Assembly (NCBI GenBank): GCA_964475835.1
Contig: CAYYYL010000006.1
Span: 49,862 to 113,861 of the forward strand
Direction of reading: 5' to 3'
Length of the DNA: 64,000 bases
DNA from: JABDCI01 sp964475835
GTDB lineage: Bacteria > Verrucomicrobiota > Verrucomicrobiia > JABWAM01
Shown here: positions 35,498 to 44,148 of the stretch, in pieces
Position numbering within the stretch: the stretch's first letter is position 1
Layout: the number at the start of each line of letters is the position of its first letter
Notes under the pieces: model-generated
What the model saw: the letters and a program-made list of their open reading frames with translations, nothing else
Told to the model about the DNA's origin: nothing
The model's database searches: none
Made by a program: the position numbers and the translations under genes

Positions 35498-36604
35498 ATG
35501 CGCTCTCTCATCATCGGACACGCCTATGTCGCCGAGGACAATCGAGCCAAGTGGAAGGCGGTGGCCCGGCCGGATGACATGGAAATCGATCTTCATCTTC
35601 CCCACCATTGGCCCAGTTGGGAACATCCCTACCATCCCCAACCGGAGAACCATCCCGGTTTTCAAATCCATGTGACCCACGCATGGCGCACCGGACATGA
35701 GGATCAATATTTCTTCGCTCCAAATCTGACTCGGGGCATGAAGTCCTCCGCTCCAGATGTGTTGCACGTGGAACAAGGCACTACCGCCTTTGTTTATGCC
35801 CAGGCACTTTGGGAACGAAACCTCCTCAGTCCAGGAACCCGTTCCTGTTTTTTCACCTGGATCAACTGGGAGGTCCCCCTGCGATTTCCTTGGACGAACG
35901 TGGAGCGATTCAATTTACGAAATTCCCACGGGGCCATCGGAGGCAATTCCGATGCCGTCGATCTTCTGCGAAAGCATGGGTTTCGAGGCAAAACCACCGT
36001 CATTCCCCAATTGGGAGTTGATCCCCAGAAATACATCCCAAAATCCAATCCCCAACTCAGGGAAAAACTCGGTCTGCGTCCCTTCGTCATCGGTTTCGTG
36101 GGCCGGATGGTCGAGGAAAAAGGCCTTCGAATCCTGTTGCAGGCGGCAGAATCTCTTGGCCCGGATGTTTCCCTCCTTCTCCTTGGATCTGGGCCCCTTG
36201 AGACCTTGCTTCCCGAATTTCAAAAGCAAATTCATTGCGTGCACGTTCCCGCCGTTCCCCACGACGATGTTCCCACTTACCTCCAGATCATGAACGTGCT
36301 CGTCCTTCCCTCCTACGTCACGCCCTCATGGAAGGAACAGTTCGGCCATGTCCTCATTGAAGCCATGGCATGCGAAGTCCCCGTGATTGGCTCCCAGTCC
36401 GCCGCCATTCCCGAAGTGATCGGGGACTCGGGACTTCTTTTCCCGGAAAAATCCACAAGGGCCCTGAACGATCACCTGCGCCAGCTTCGCGACAATCCGC
36501 AATCCCGTGAGCGACTGGGCAAAGCCGGACGGGACCGTGTTCTCAAGCGCTTCACCCATGAAAAAATCGGACGCCAGACCGTCGAATTTTGGAAGACGCT
36601 ATGA
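35498..36604 (+). CDS. GT4 family glycosyltransferase
   Basis: A 368-residue GT-B enzyme. The C-terminal nucleotide-sugar domain has GFVGRMVEEKGLRILLQA and the EX7E motif EQFGHVLIE, then GVPVIGS-type AMACEVPVIGSQSAAIPEVIGD. It probably retains sugar anomers and uses a nucleotide sugar. Its ATGA stop overlaps the next GT4 start, so the two are translationally coupled. Confidence 0.9.
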   Translation: MRSLIIGHAYVAEDNRAKWKAVARPDDMEIDLHLPHHWPSWEHPYHPQPENHPGFQIHVTHAWRTGHEDQYFFAPNLTRGMKSSAPDVLHVEQGTTAFVYAQALWERNLLSPGTRSCFFTWINWEVPLRFPWTNVERFNLRNSHGAIGGNSDAVDLLRKHGFRGKTTVIPQLGVDPQKYIPKSNPQLREKLGLRPFVIGFVGRMVEEKGLRILLQAAESLGPDVSLLLLGSGPLETLLPEFQKQIHCVHVPAVPHDDVPTYLQIMNVLVLPSYVTPSWKEQFGHVLIEAMACEVPVIGSQSAAIPEVIGDSGLLFPEKSTRALNDHLRQLRDNPQSRERLGKAGRDRVLKRFTHEKIGRQTVEFWKTL

Positions 36605-37782
36605 CGGACACAAAAACCATCATCTATGTCCACCATGAAAGCGCCCTTGGCGGGGCCCCCCTCAGCCTTCTCTTTCTCCTTCGTAAACTTAACCGCAACC
36701 GTTACACCCCGCACATCATCTGTCTGAAGGATGGCCCCGCAGCCGATCTCTACCGTCGCGAGGGATTTTCCGTTGAAATCATCCGGGGACCGGACCTGAG
36801 CCACACCCAGCTCGTCTGGTTTCCCCTCCTCAAATCACCCAGATTGGTCTGGAGGCTTCTTTGTTCCATCCCTCTCTATTTTCGGCTGAAATCCGCGTTT
36901 CGACGCCTTTTGAAACCCGATCGTACCCTTGTCCATTTAAACTCCTCCACCCTCGCGGTGGCCGCCCTCGCGGCAAAAAGCCTTTGTCTTCCCATCGTGT
37001 GGCACATTCGGGAACCTTTGTCGGACGGATATGTCGGGTTTCGCAAACGGTGCCTCGGAAGGCTCATTCGAACCCTGGCCTCTCAGATCGTTGCCATCTC
37101 CCAACACGATGCCGCCCAGCTGGGATGCGCCTCCGGAGATCAACTCCACGTCATTCACAATTTTGTCGATTTTCAGCAATTCAACCGGCGCATGCCGGGT
37201 GGCACAATTCGAAAGGAACTCAACATCCCCGCAGATGCCCCCGTCCTGCTGTTCCTGGGTGGATCGACCCGCGTGAAGGGATTCGACATCCTTCTCAAGG
37301 CCTTTCCTCTGATCCACTCCCAAATCCCAAAAATCCACCTACTCCTCGCTGGAGAATCCGACACGACCTTCGACACTCATTTGGAAAAACTTCCATCCTT
37401 CAGACCCCACATCCATGCCATGGGACCACGACAGGATGTTCCGGCATTGATGATCGACTCCACCCTCATCCTTTTCCCATCCATTGTTCCCCACTTCGCG
37501 CGACCTGTGATCGAGGCTGCCGCCATGGGCCGACCCGCCATCGCCAGCGACCTCGATGGCGTCCGTGAATTGGTGAAAAAAAATGAAACCGCCATTCTGG
37601 TGCCCCCCGGAGATGCCCAGGCACTGGCCGATGCCGTGGTTAAACTCATCCACGACCCGGCGTTGCAATTTCGCCTGGGGGATCAAGCATTTCACTGGGC
37701 GTTTGAGAAGTTTGACGCCGACAAAAATGCGGGCGCAACCTTTCAGATTTACGAAAAAATCTTCCCACCCTCCCCACCCTGA
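36601..37782 (+). CDS. GT4 family glycosyltransferase with altered EX7E motif
   Basis: The ATG at 36601 overlaps the previous stop as ATGA and gives a 393-residue GT-B protein. The donor-binding domain has LFLGGSTRVKGFDILLKAF and the C-terminal phrase PHFARPVIEAAAMGRPAIA. In the EX7E motif the second Glu is present, but the first position holds Pro or His. The substrate is unknown. Coupling with the upstream GT4 suggests they act in one glycan pathway. Confidence 0.9.
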   Translation: MTDTKTIIYVHHESALGGAPLSLLFLLRKLNRNRYTPHIICLKDGPAADLYRREGFSVEIIRGPDLSHTQLVWFPLLKSPRLVWRLLCSIPLYFRLKSAFRRLLKPDRTLVHLNSSTLAVAALAAKSLCLPIVWHIREPLSDGYVGFRKRCLGRLIRTLASQIVAISQHDAAQLGCASGDQLHVIHNFVDFQQFNRRMPGGTIRKELNIPADAPVLLFLGGSTRVKGFDILLKAFPLIHSQIPKIHLLLAGESDTTFDTHLEKLPSFRPHIHAMGPRQDVPALMIDSTLILFPSIVPHFARPVIEAAAMGRPAIASDLDGVRELVKKNETAILVPPGDAQALADAVVKLIHDPALQFRLGDQAFHWAFEKFDADKNAGATFQIYEKIFPPSPP

Positions 37783-37796
37783 CGCAGAATTGCACC

Positions 37797-39617
37797 ATGA
37801 AACTTGCCGCCAAAGTGATGAATCGTCTCCGCCGTGAGTTCAAACACGGACTTTCATTCGCCCACGCTCTTATTTTTCGCACTCAACCGGGCGATCAAGA
37901 CCTTGTCCATGCGTGGCACCCCGTTCACGATCGGGCCAGTCAATGCCTCCAGGAATGGACAGGATCCCGTCCCGGATTTTTGCGCACCGACCTCGCCCAC
38001 ATCCCTTCCGCTCTCGAAGCCGCTTCGCACATCCAGAACGGGTTCATCATCATTTTCGGCAAACCGTGTTCGATTAAAACCCCGGCGTTCTGGCACCAGG
38101 ATCCACTCACAGGTCAAATCTGGACCTCCGACACCCACTTCTCCCGCTATAAAGTGTTTCATCCCGCAAGGGATGGCATGACCGACATCCGTCGCTTGTG
38201 GGAAATCGGGCGTTTCGCATGGGCCATGCCCCTGGCCCATGCATACCGGCAAACCGGTGATCCGGTTTTCCTTGATCAATGGAGCAAGCATGTCACCCAA
38301 TTTATCCGTCTGAATCCCCCGGAATGGGGTCCCCACTGGTTAAACGCCATGGAGGCCGCTCTTCGCGCCGTGAACTGGTGTCGCCAACTTTCGGTGATTC
38401 TATCCACGGAAAGTGGAAGACTCGCCTTTTTAAAAACTGATGCCGCAAAAGTGATTCTCCACTCCCTCCTGGCCCATGGCCGCTATATCCGGGCGCACCT
38501 TGAATGGACACCCACCGGCCGCACCAACCACTACCTCGCCGATCTGGTGGGCCTTTTGGCCATTTCCGTATTCATCCCCCAATTTCGGGAATCCAAATCG
38601 TGGCGGAAATTTGCGATTGAAAAACTGGAACAAGAGATCAACCTTCAGACGGATGAGAACGGGTTTCATTCCGAGGCGTCCACCGCATACCATCATTTTG
38701 TCGTCGAGATATATCAGGTTGTCCTCGCGCTTCACGCCGACCATCAACTCGATCTTTCACCCCATTTTCAGGACAAGGCCCAGCAGATGTTGCGGGTGGA
38801 CACTCTGATTCGTGGAAACGAAAACATCGACCCCCAGATCGGGGACGATGACAGCGGAACAATGCATCTTCCTCCATCTCTTGAAGCCCGCTCCCCCTCC
38901 GAGGACGCAGCCTCCTCGTGTGCCTTCCGCTCCTCCGGCCTCTACATCCTTCGTTCCCGCCGTCTGGCATGCCACGTTTCCTGCGGCCCCAATGGCCAGG
39001 AGGGCGTGGGAGGACACGCCCACAATGACAAACTCTCATTCACCCTTCGGGTCGACGGAATTCCCCTGGTGATTGATTCCGGCACCTTTGGTTACTCCGC
39101 AAATCTCCCCGAGCGCGACCGTTTCCGTTCCACCGCCATGCATAACACGCTGCAGGTGGATCAACTCGAACAAAATCCCCTGACAGACTGGCGCATGCTT
39201 GCAGATCACACCCAGGCCAAGCTCCTTTCATGGACCGATTCAACCGCGGAAACAGTTTTCACCGGAGAACACGTCGGATACCGGACATCCCAAATTACCC
39301 ACCGCAGGTCCCTCCGCATCCACAAAACAGAAAACATCCTCACCGTAACCGATGAATGCGTCGGCCTGGGTTCTCATCACTACGACTTTTACATTCACCT
39401 CGCTCCCAGAATCCAGCGAGAACAAGTTCACCTGGAACGCCATGTCGTAGCCCTTCCCAATGGCACCTTAATTTTTCCACAAGATGTTGCACTGGAATTA
39501 CTTCCATCGGAATGCTCCCCCATCTATGGATGGAAAATCCCCAACCTTTGTCTTCATTGGCAATTCGTCCGGAACGAGAGCTTTGATTTTGAGTGGAAAT
39601 TCGTGGCGGGACCTTAG
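37797..39617 (+). CDS. Heparinase II/III-like alginate lyase family protein
   Basis: A 606-residue protein. Residues about 60-370 form an alpha-helical toroid of the heparinase II/III N-terminal type, with GPHWLNAMEAALRAVNWC and LVGLLAISVFIP. From about 400 a beta-rich domain begins with GVGGHAHNDKLSFTLRVDG and VIDSGTFGYS, the heparinase II/III signature, and His and Asn of GHAHND likely bind metal or substrate. No signal peptide is evident. In exopolysaccharide clusters such proteins cut or modify the polymer. It ends the four-gene set that starts at 34596. Confidence 0.9.
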   Translation: MKLAAKVMNRLRREFKHGLSFAHALIFRTQPGDQDLVHAWHPVHDRASQCLQEWTGSRPGFLRTDLAHIPSALEAASHIQNGFIIIFGKPCSIKTPAFWHQDPLTGQIWTSDTHFSRYKVFHPARDGMTDIRRLWEIGRFAWAMPLAHAYRQTGDPVFLDQWSKHVTQFIRLNPPEWGPHWLNAMEAALRAVNWCRQLSVILSTESGRLAFLKTDAAKVILHSLLAHGRYIRAHLEWTPTGRTNHYLADLVGLLAISVFIPQFRESKSWRKFAIEKLEQEINLQTDENGFHSEASTAYHHFVVEIYQVVLALHADHQLDLSPHFQDKAQQMLRVDTLIRGNENIDPQIGDDDSGTMHLPPSLEARSPSEDAASSCAFRSSGLYILRSRRLACHVSCGPNGQEGVGGHAHNDKLSFTLRVDGIPLVIDSGTFGYSANLPERDRFRSTAMHNTLQVDQLEQNPLTDWRMLADHTQAKLLSWTDSTAETVFTGEHVGYRTSQITHRRSLRIHKTENILTVTDECVGLGSHHYDFYIHLAPRIQREQVHLERHVVALPNGTLIFPQDVALELLPSECSPIYGWKIPNLCLHWQFVRNESFDFEWKFVAGP

Positions 39618-39684
39618 GCGTTGCGGGTGCATCCAACTTGATCTTTTGGAGGGATTGAACGACAATGAAAGGCTGCTTTTTCCC

Positions 39685-40488
39685 ATGAAATCTCCCCGAG
39701 CCCCATTGATCAAAGCCCGCCTCCTGGTTGTCAAACTCGGAACGGGAGTGCTTTCCAATTCGAACGGGGGTTTGAATTTTCAACAGATCCGCCATCTGGC
39801 CGATCAGATCCAGGCCCTGCACCGTCAGAAAAGACAGGTGGTTCTGGTTTCTTCCGGTGCCATCAGTGCAGGCATGGCCCGTCTTGGGCTTGAAAACCGA
39901 CCCACCCACATCGCCGACCTGCAGGCATGTGCTGCCGTCGGACAAAATCTCCTCATGGCCGGTTATGAGCGGGCCTTTACCCGTCGAAAAATGACCGTCG
40001 CCCAAATCCTCCTCACGCACGAGGATTTCCGGAACCCCCAACGCCAGCATCACGCACGCCAGGCACTCCGCAATCTTCTCTCACGGCACGTTGTTCCCGT
40101 CATCAATGAAAACGATGCCGTTTCCTACGACGAAATCAAGTTTGGTGACAACGATCAGCTCGCATCCATGGTTCACGGCTTGGTTCATGCCGACGCCTGC
40201 ATCCTTCTCAGCAATGTGGATGGTTTCCTTGTGCAGGAACCCGGCGAATCCGAGCCAAAAGTCCTTTCCACCATTGCCCGGATCACCCCCGGCATTCGCC
40301 TCCAGGCAGGCGGGTCAGGTTCGCAACGATCCGTCGGCGGCATGCGGAGCAAGGTGCTGGCCGCGACAAGCGTCCTTGCCACCCGGCGCCCGCTTGTCAT
40401 TGCCAACGGGCATCTTCCCAATGTTCTTCTTCGCCTCGTCAAAGGTGAGCGCCTTGGAACGATCTTCCTTCCCTCCGGAGCCCGCTGA
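39685..40488 (+). CDS. proB: Glutamate 5-kinase without PUA domain
   Basis: The ATG at 39685 gives MKSPRAPLIKARLLVVKLGTGVLS. The 267-residue kinase phosphorylates glutamate in proline synthesis. The carbamate-kinase-like core has SSGAISAGMARLGL, NENDAVSYDEIKFGDNDQLAS and GVGGMRSKVLAA. It ends without the roughly 100-residue PUA domain of E. coli ProB. A seven-codon frame, ATG 39665 to TGA 39688, overlaps the start as ATGA and has the GGAGGG at 39648-39653 ahead of it, so proB may be translationally coupled to it. proA follows. Confidence 0.93.
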   Translation: MKSPRAPLIKARLLVVKLGTGVLSNSNGGLNFQQIRHLADQIQALHRQKRQVVLVSSGAISAGMARLGLENRPTHIADLQACAAVGQNLLMAGYERAFTRRKMTVAQILLTHEDFRNPQRQHHARQALRNLLSRHVVPVINENDAVSYDEIKFGDNDQLASMVHGLVHADACILLSNVDGFLVQEPGESEPKVLSTIARITPGIRLQAGGSGSQRSVGGMRSKVLAATSVLATRRPLVIANGHLPNVLLRLVKGERLGTIFLPSGAR

Positions 40489-40554
40489 TCAGGAGGATTT
40501 TCGCCGACTTAGAGTTTGCGGAAAGCCCTCCTCAAACCTATCATTCCAAACACC

Positions 40555-41841
40555 GTGAGTGACGTCGCCACATTAATCCAGGACATGGGCCGCAGGGGAA
40601 AAGCCTCGGCTTTAAAGCTCGCTGCAGTCTCCAGCGCGACGAAGAATCACGCCCTTCAAGCCATGGCCGATGCCTTGGAATCATCCCGGGGCGCAATCAT
40701 CGCCGCCAACGATAAGGACATGACGAAAGCAAAGGCTGCGAACCTTTCCCCCGCCATGCTCGATCGTCTGAAGCTGGACGCTTCACGCATCACCTCCATG
40801 GCAAACGGCATACGAACCGTGGCCGAGCTTCCCGATCCTGTTGGTGAGTGTTTGAAGGACTGGACCCGTCCCAATGGTCTTCACATCGAAAAGATCCGGG
40901 TTCCCCTGGGACTTGTCGGCATCATTTACGAATCGCGTCCCAATGTGACTGCGGATTCCGCATCCCTCTGCCTCAAGGCCGGTAACGCCTGCCTCCTTCG
41001 AGGCGGCTCCGAGTCCCTTCATTCCAACGTCGCCATCGCACACGCCCTCGCCGGCGCCATCGAAAAGGCGGGGCTTCCCAAGGATTCGATCCAACTCGTC
41101 TCCATCACCGATCGGGATGCAGTGAAGGAGATGGCCCGGATGGATCGCTATCTCTCCTGCATAGTGCCGCGCGGAGGCGAAGGACTCATCCGCGCCATCA
41201 GTGAAAACGCCACGGTACCCGTCATCAAACACTACAATGGAATCTGCCACGTCTTCGTCGACAAGGATGCCGATCTAAAAATGGCCGAAAAAATCGTGGT
41301 GAACGCGAAATGCCAGCGGCCCGGGGTGTGCAACGCATTGGAGACTCTGCTCGTACATCGAAGTGTCGCTCCAAAATTTCTTCCGTTGATCGTGAAGGAC
41401 TTGATTCAAAGAAAGGTGGAGCTCCGACTCGATCCCCACAGCGAACAACTACTCACTGACCATGGGGAATCGATGCAGAGCCCTCTTGTTCAAAAGGCCA
41501 CGGAGGCCGACTGGACGACGGAATACCTCGATTTGATTCTCTCGGTGCGGGTGGTCGATTCCCTTGACCAGGCCATCGAACACATCAATCACTACGGCTC
41601 CGCGCATTCCGACTCCATCGTCACCTCCGACGCAAACGCTGCGAAACGGTTTCTGACGGAAGTCGACTCCGCCACCGTCTATCACAACGCCTCCACACGC
41701 TTCACCGATGGAGGTGAATTTGGAATGGGCGCCGAAATTGGCATCAGCACAGACCGGCTCCATGCCCGGGGACCGATGGCACTGGAAGAACTCACCACCT
41801 ACAAGTACATCATCCACGGAACGGGACAAATCCGGGAGTAA
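40555..41841 (+). CDS. proA: Gamma-glutamyl phosphate reductase
   Basis: I choose GTG 40555, giving a 428-residue protein beginning MSDVATLIQDMGRRGKAS, as in other ProA enzymes; TTG 40516 would add 13 residues but fits the family less well. ProA reduces glutamyl-5-phosphate to glutamate semialdehyde. It has the aldehyde dehydrogenase fold with NVTADSASLCLKAGNACLLRGGSE, the catalytic cysteine region NAKCQRPGVCNALETLLVH and the C-terminal GAEIGISTDRLHARGP. It follows proB by 66 bp. An AGGAGG at 40491-40496 is too far upstream for either start. Confidence 0.95.
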   Translation: MSDVATLIQDMGRRGKASALKLAAVSSATKNHALQAMADALESSRGAIIAANDKDMTKAKAANLSPAMLDRLKLDASRITSMANGIRTVAELPDPVGECLKDWTRPNGLHIEKIRVPLGLVGIIYESRPNVTADSASLCLKAGNACLLRGGSESLHSNVAIAHALAGAIEKAGLPKDSIQLVSITDRDAVKEMARMDRYLSCIVPRGGEGLIRAISENATVPVIKHYNGICHVFVDKDADLKMAEKIVVNAKCQRPGVCNALETLLVHRSVAPKFLPLIVKDLIQRKVELRLDPHSEQLLTDHGESMQSPLVQKATEADWTTEYLDLILSVRVVDSLDQAIEHINHYGSAHSDSIVTSDANAAKRFLTEVDSATVYHNASTRFTDGGEFGMGAEIGISTDRLHARGPMALEELTTYKYIIHGTGQIRE

Positions 41842-41845
41842 ATCG

Positions 41846-42331
41846 ATGTCGCTCTATACCATCAAGATCGCCGAGGAGCAGTATTGCGGTCCTGTGGCGA
41901 TGGAAACCTTGATGACGTGGGCGCGCGAAAACAGGATCTCCCCCGATTTCTGGATCTGGCAGCACACCTCCCAGACCTGGGTGCAGGCCTCCGAGATTCC
42001 CGAACTTCTCGAAGCCATTCCCAAACGCTCGCGCAAACTCAAGGTCCCGATCGCCCCACCCCCCCAGGAGCGACCCAATCCAGCCGAGCCGGCTCTCCCC
42101 GCCGACCCCCTTAGTCGCGTGGAAGCCGCCGTGGACAAGGAACTGGAGCAAAGCCGAAAAGCGGCTCCTCTCGGCCAGCAGCAACAACTTCGGTTGAAAT
42201 CACGCGAACGTCCCCCCTCACCCTTCGAGGAGAGAAAACAGACGGGCATCACCCAGGCTCTCAAAAAAATCAGTCAATCCCTCCTTCCCCCGGTTCTCCG
42301 CAAACACGGCCGGGAACCGGATGGGGAATAA
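41846..42331 (+). CDS. GYF_2 domain protein
   Basis: A 161-residue soluble protein. Residues 1-60 match GYF_2 domains: GPVAMETLMTWARENRISPDFWIW and, further on, WVQASEIPEL. The remaining 100 residues are proline-, glutamine- and arginine-rich low complexity, with a helix near residues 85-95. GYF_2 domains bind proline-rich peptides. It starts four bases after proA, so it is probably co-transcribed, but no role in proline synthesis follows. Confidence 0.75.
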   Translation: MSLYTIKIAEEQYCGPVAMETLMTWARENRISPDFWIWQHTSQTWVQASEIPELLEAIPKRSRKLKVPIAPPPQERPNPAEPALPADPLSRVEAAVDKELEQSRKAAPLGQQQQLRLKSRERPPSPFEERKQTGITQALKKISQSLLPPVLRKHGREPDGE

Positions 42332-42339
42332 AAGAAGCG

Positions 42340-43869
42340 TCACGTCCAAAGCGAACGATCGAGGGAGCGATACTGCAATGCCTCGCCCAGATGGGTCACC
42401 TCAATCTGAGCCTTCGCATCCAGATCGGCAATCGTACGAGCCACTTTCAAAATGCGATCGTACGAACGGGCGCTAAAATGCATCTCCCCCATGGCGGATT
42501 TGAGGAAGGCCTGACACGCATCATCCAGAACACAGTGAGCCCGGATCCCGCGAGGTGACAAATGCGCATTGATCCGACCACTCTTGCGGAACCGTTGGTA
42601 CTGCCGTTCCCGTGCCGCAAGCACCCTGGCACGAACCACTGAGGAAGCTTCAGGCATATCCCTTCGAGTCATGTCCGCATATTGAACGGTCGGGACCTCC
42701 ACATGAAGATCGATGCGATCCAGAAGCGGGCCTGAAACCTTGCCCCGATATTTCTGGATCTGCGAGGGACTGCACCGGCACTCACGCTTGGGATCCCCGT
42801 AAAACCCGCAAGGACATGGGTTCATCGCCGCGACAAACATAAACCGGCAAGGGTAGGTTGCCGTTCCTGTTGCACGGGAAATGCGGACAACGCCATCCTC
42901 GAGGGGTTGGCGCAGAGCTTCAAGGCTTGCGCGACGGAATTCAGGAAGCTCATCGAGAAAAAGAACCCCCTGATGGGCAAGACTGACCTCCCCTGGATGA
43001 AGCTCCGTCGTCCCTCCCGTAAGGGCCACGTCCGACACCGTGTGATGCGGAGCACGAAAGGGGCGCGTTGCCACGATCGACTGCGCCGCATTCAAGGCCC
43101 CCGCCACACTATGGATGCGCGTCGTCTCCAGCGACTCCTCCAGGGTCAATGGGGGACAGATGGTGGGAATGCGTTTCGCGAGCATGCTCTTTCCGCTTCC
43201 AGGAGGACCGATCAGCAAAATGTTATGCCCTCCTGCCACCGCCACTTCAAGGGCTCGTTTCGCATGGGATTGCCCCTTCACATCCGAAAAATCAACATCG
43301 TACGACGCCGTTTGGGTGAACAGCGTCTCCATGTTGCGTTGAACCGGTGTGAGCGGCTGCTTCTCCGATAGAAAGTCCACACACTCGCGCAAATTCCCAA
43401 TCCCATAAACCTCCACCCCCTGAATCATCGCGGCTTCCGCTGCGTTTTCAAGGGGAACAAGAACTCCCACCTTGCCCTTTTCCTTGGCAAGCATGGCAAC
43501 GGACAGGACCCCACGGGAGGGTCTTACAGCCCCGTTCAACGCAAGTTCCCCGACAATTAAATAGTCGGAAAGTTTCGGCATCACCACCTGCTCCGTTGCC
43601 GATAGGATACCCAACGCCATGGGCAGATCGTAAACAGGCCCCTCCTTGCGGGAATCAGCAGGCGCCAGGTTGATCGTCGTGCGCGTGCGCACGTGCCGGA
43701 ATCCACTGTTTTCCAACGCCGTTTTCACACGATCTCGGGACTCCGTCACCGCCTTGTCCGGCAAACCCACAATGACCACCTGCGGAAGCCCCTGCCCCGT
43801 GTTCACCTCCACCTCAACCAAGGCCCCATCAAGACCGCAAACCGCCGCTGAATAGCATCGCGAAAGCAT
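42340..43869 (-). CDS. YifB/ComM family magnesium-chelatase-like AAA ATPase
   Basis: A 509-residue protein. Residues 1-165 form the N-terminal ChlI domain with lon-protease-like fold (VVIVGLPDKAVTESRDRVKTA). The AAA core has Walker A GPPGSGKSM at 221-229 and Walker B LFLDELPEFR, with sensor phrase DRIDLHVEVP. The C-terminal Mg_chelatase_C region ends LGEALQYRSLDRSLW. In Gram-negatives ComM is a helicase for branch migration during natural transformation. It is convergent with the GYF_2 gene. Confidence 0.93.
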   Translation of the reverse strand: MLSRCYSAAVCGLDGALVEVEVNTGQGLPQVVIVGLPDKAVTESRDRVKTALENSGFRHVRTRTTINLAPADSRKEGPVYDLPMALGILSATEQVVMPKLSDYLIVGELALNGAVRPSRGVLSVAMLAKEKGKVGVLVPLENAAEAAMIQGVEVYGIGNLRECVDFLSEKQPLTPVQRNMETLFTQTASYDVDFSDVKGQSHAKRALEVAVAGGHNILLIGPPGSGKSMLAKRIPTICPPLTLEESLETTRIHSVAGALNAAQSIVATRPFRAPHHTVSDVALTGGTTELHPGEVSLAHQGVLFLDELPEFRRASLEALRQPLEDGVVRISRATGTATYPCRFMFVAAMNPCPCGFYGDPKRECRCSPSQIQKYRGKVSGPLLDRIDLHVEVPTVQYADMTRRDMPEASSVVRARVLAARERQYQRFRKSGRINAHLSPRGIRAHCVLDDACQAFLKSAMGEMHFSARSYDRILKVARTIADLDAKAQIEVTHLGEALQYRSLDRSLWT

Positions 43870-44148
43870 GGTCAGCTTTTGGCAAAAAGTGCTCCCGGTG
43901 GCCAGTCAAATATGGCTACGTCAAGGGCTTCCACAAAAACCATCCTTGCCATCAAACCATCCCAAAAATTAAAACCCACGAAACATGGCCGAATCTCAGA
44001 TCCCAGGTCCTCAAAGAATGACTTTCTGCGAGAAGTGATAAAAATAAACATTGCTTTTGGCAAGTGCTTTTCTGATAAAGGGGATGCTTAAAATGCCGAC
44101 CTTACAAGGATGGTCAGGGTGATTTGACACCCACTTTTCAAATTGCAC
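43870..44148. other. Intergenic region upstream of the subtilase gene
   Basis: This 279-bp region separates divergent yifB and the subtilase gene. GCTTTTGGCAA occurs near 43875 and again near 44052 as an 11-bp direct repeat. A weak promoter-like pair, TTGCTT (44051-44056) and GATAAA (44074-44079), is spaced by 17 bp on the plus strand. No gene or riboswitch is evident. Confidence 0.35.
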
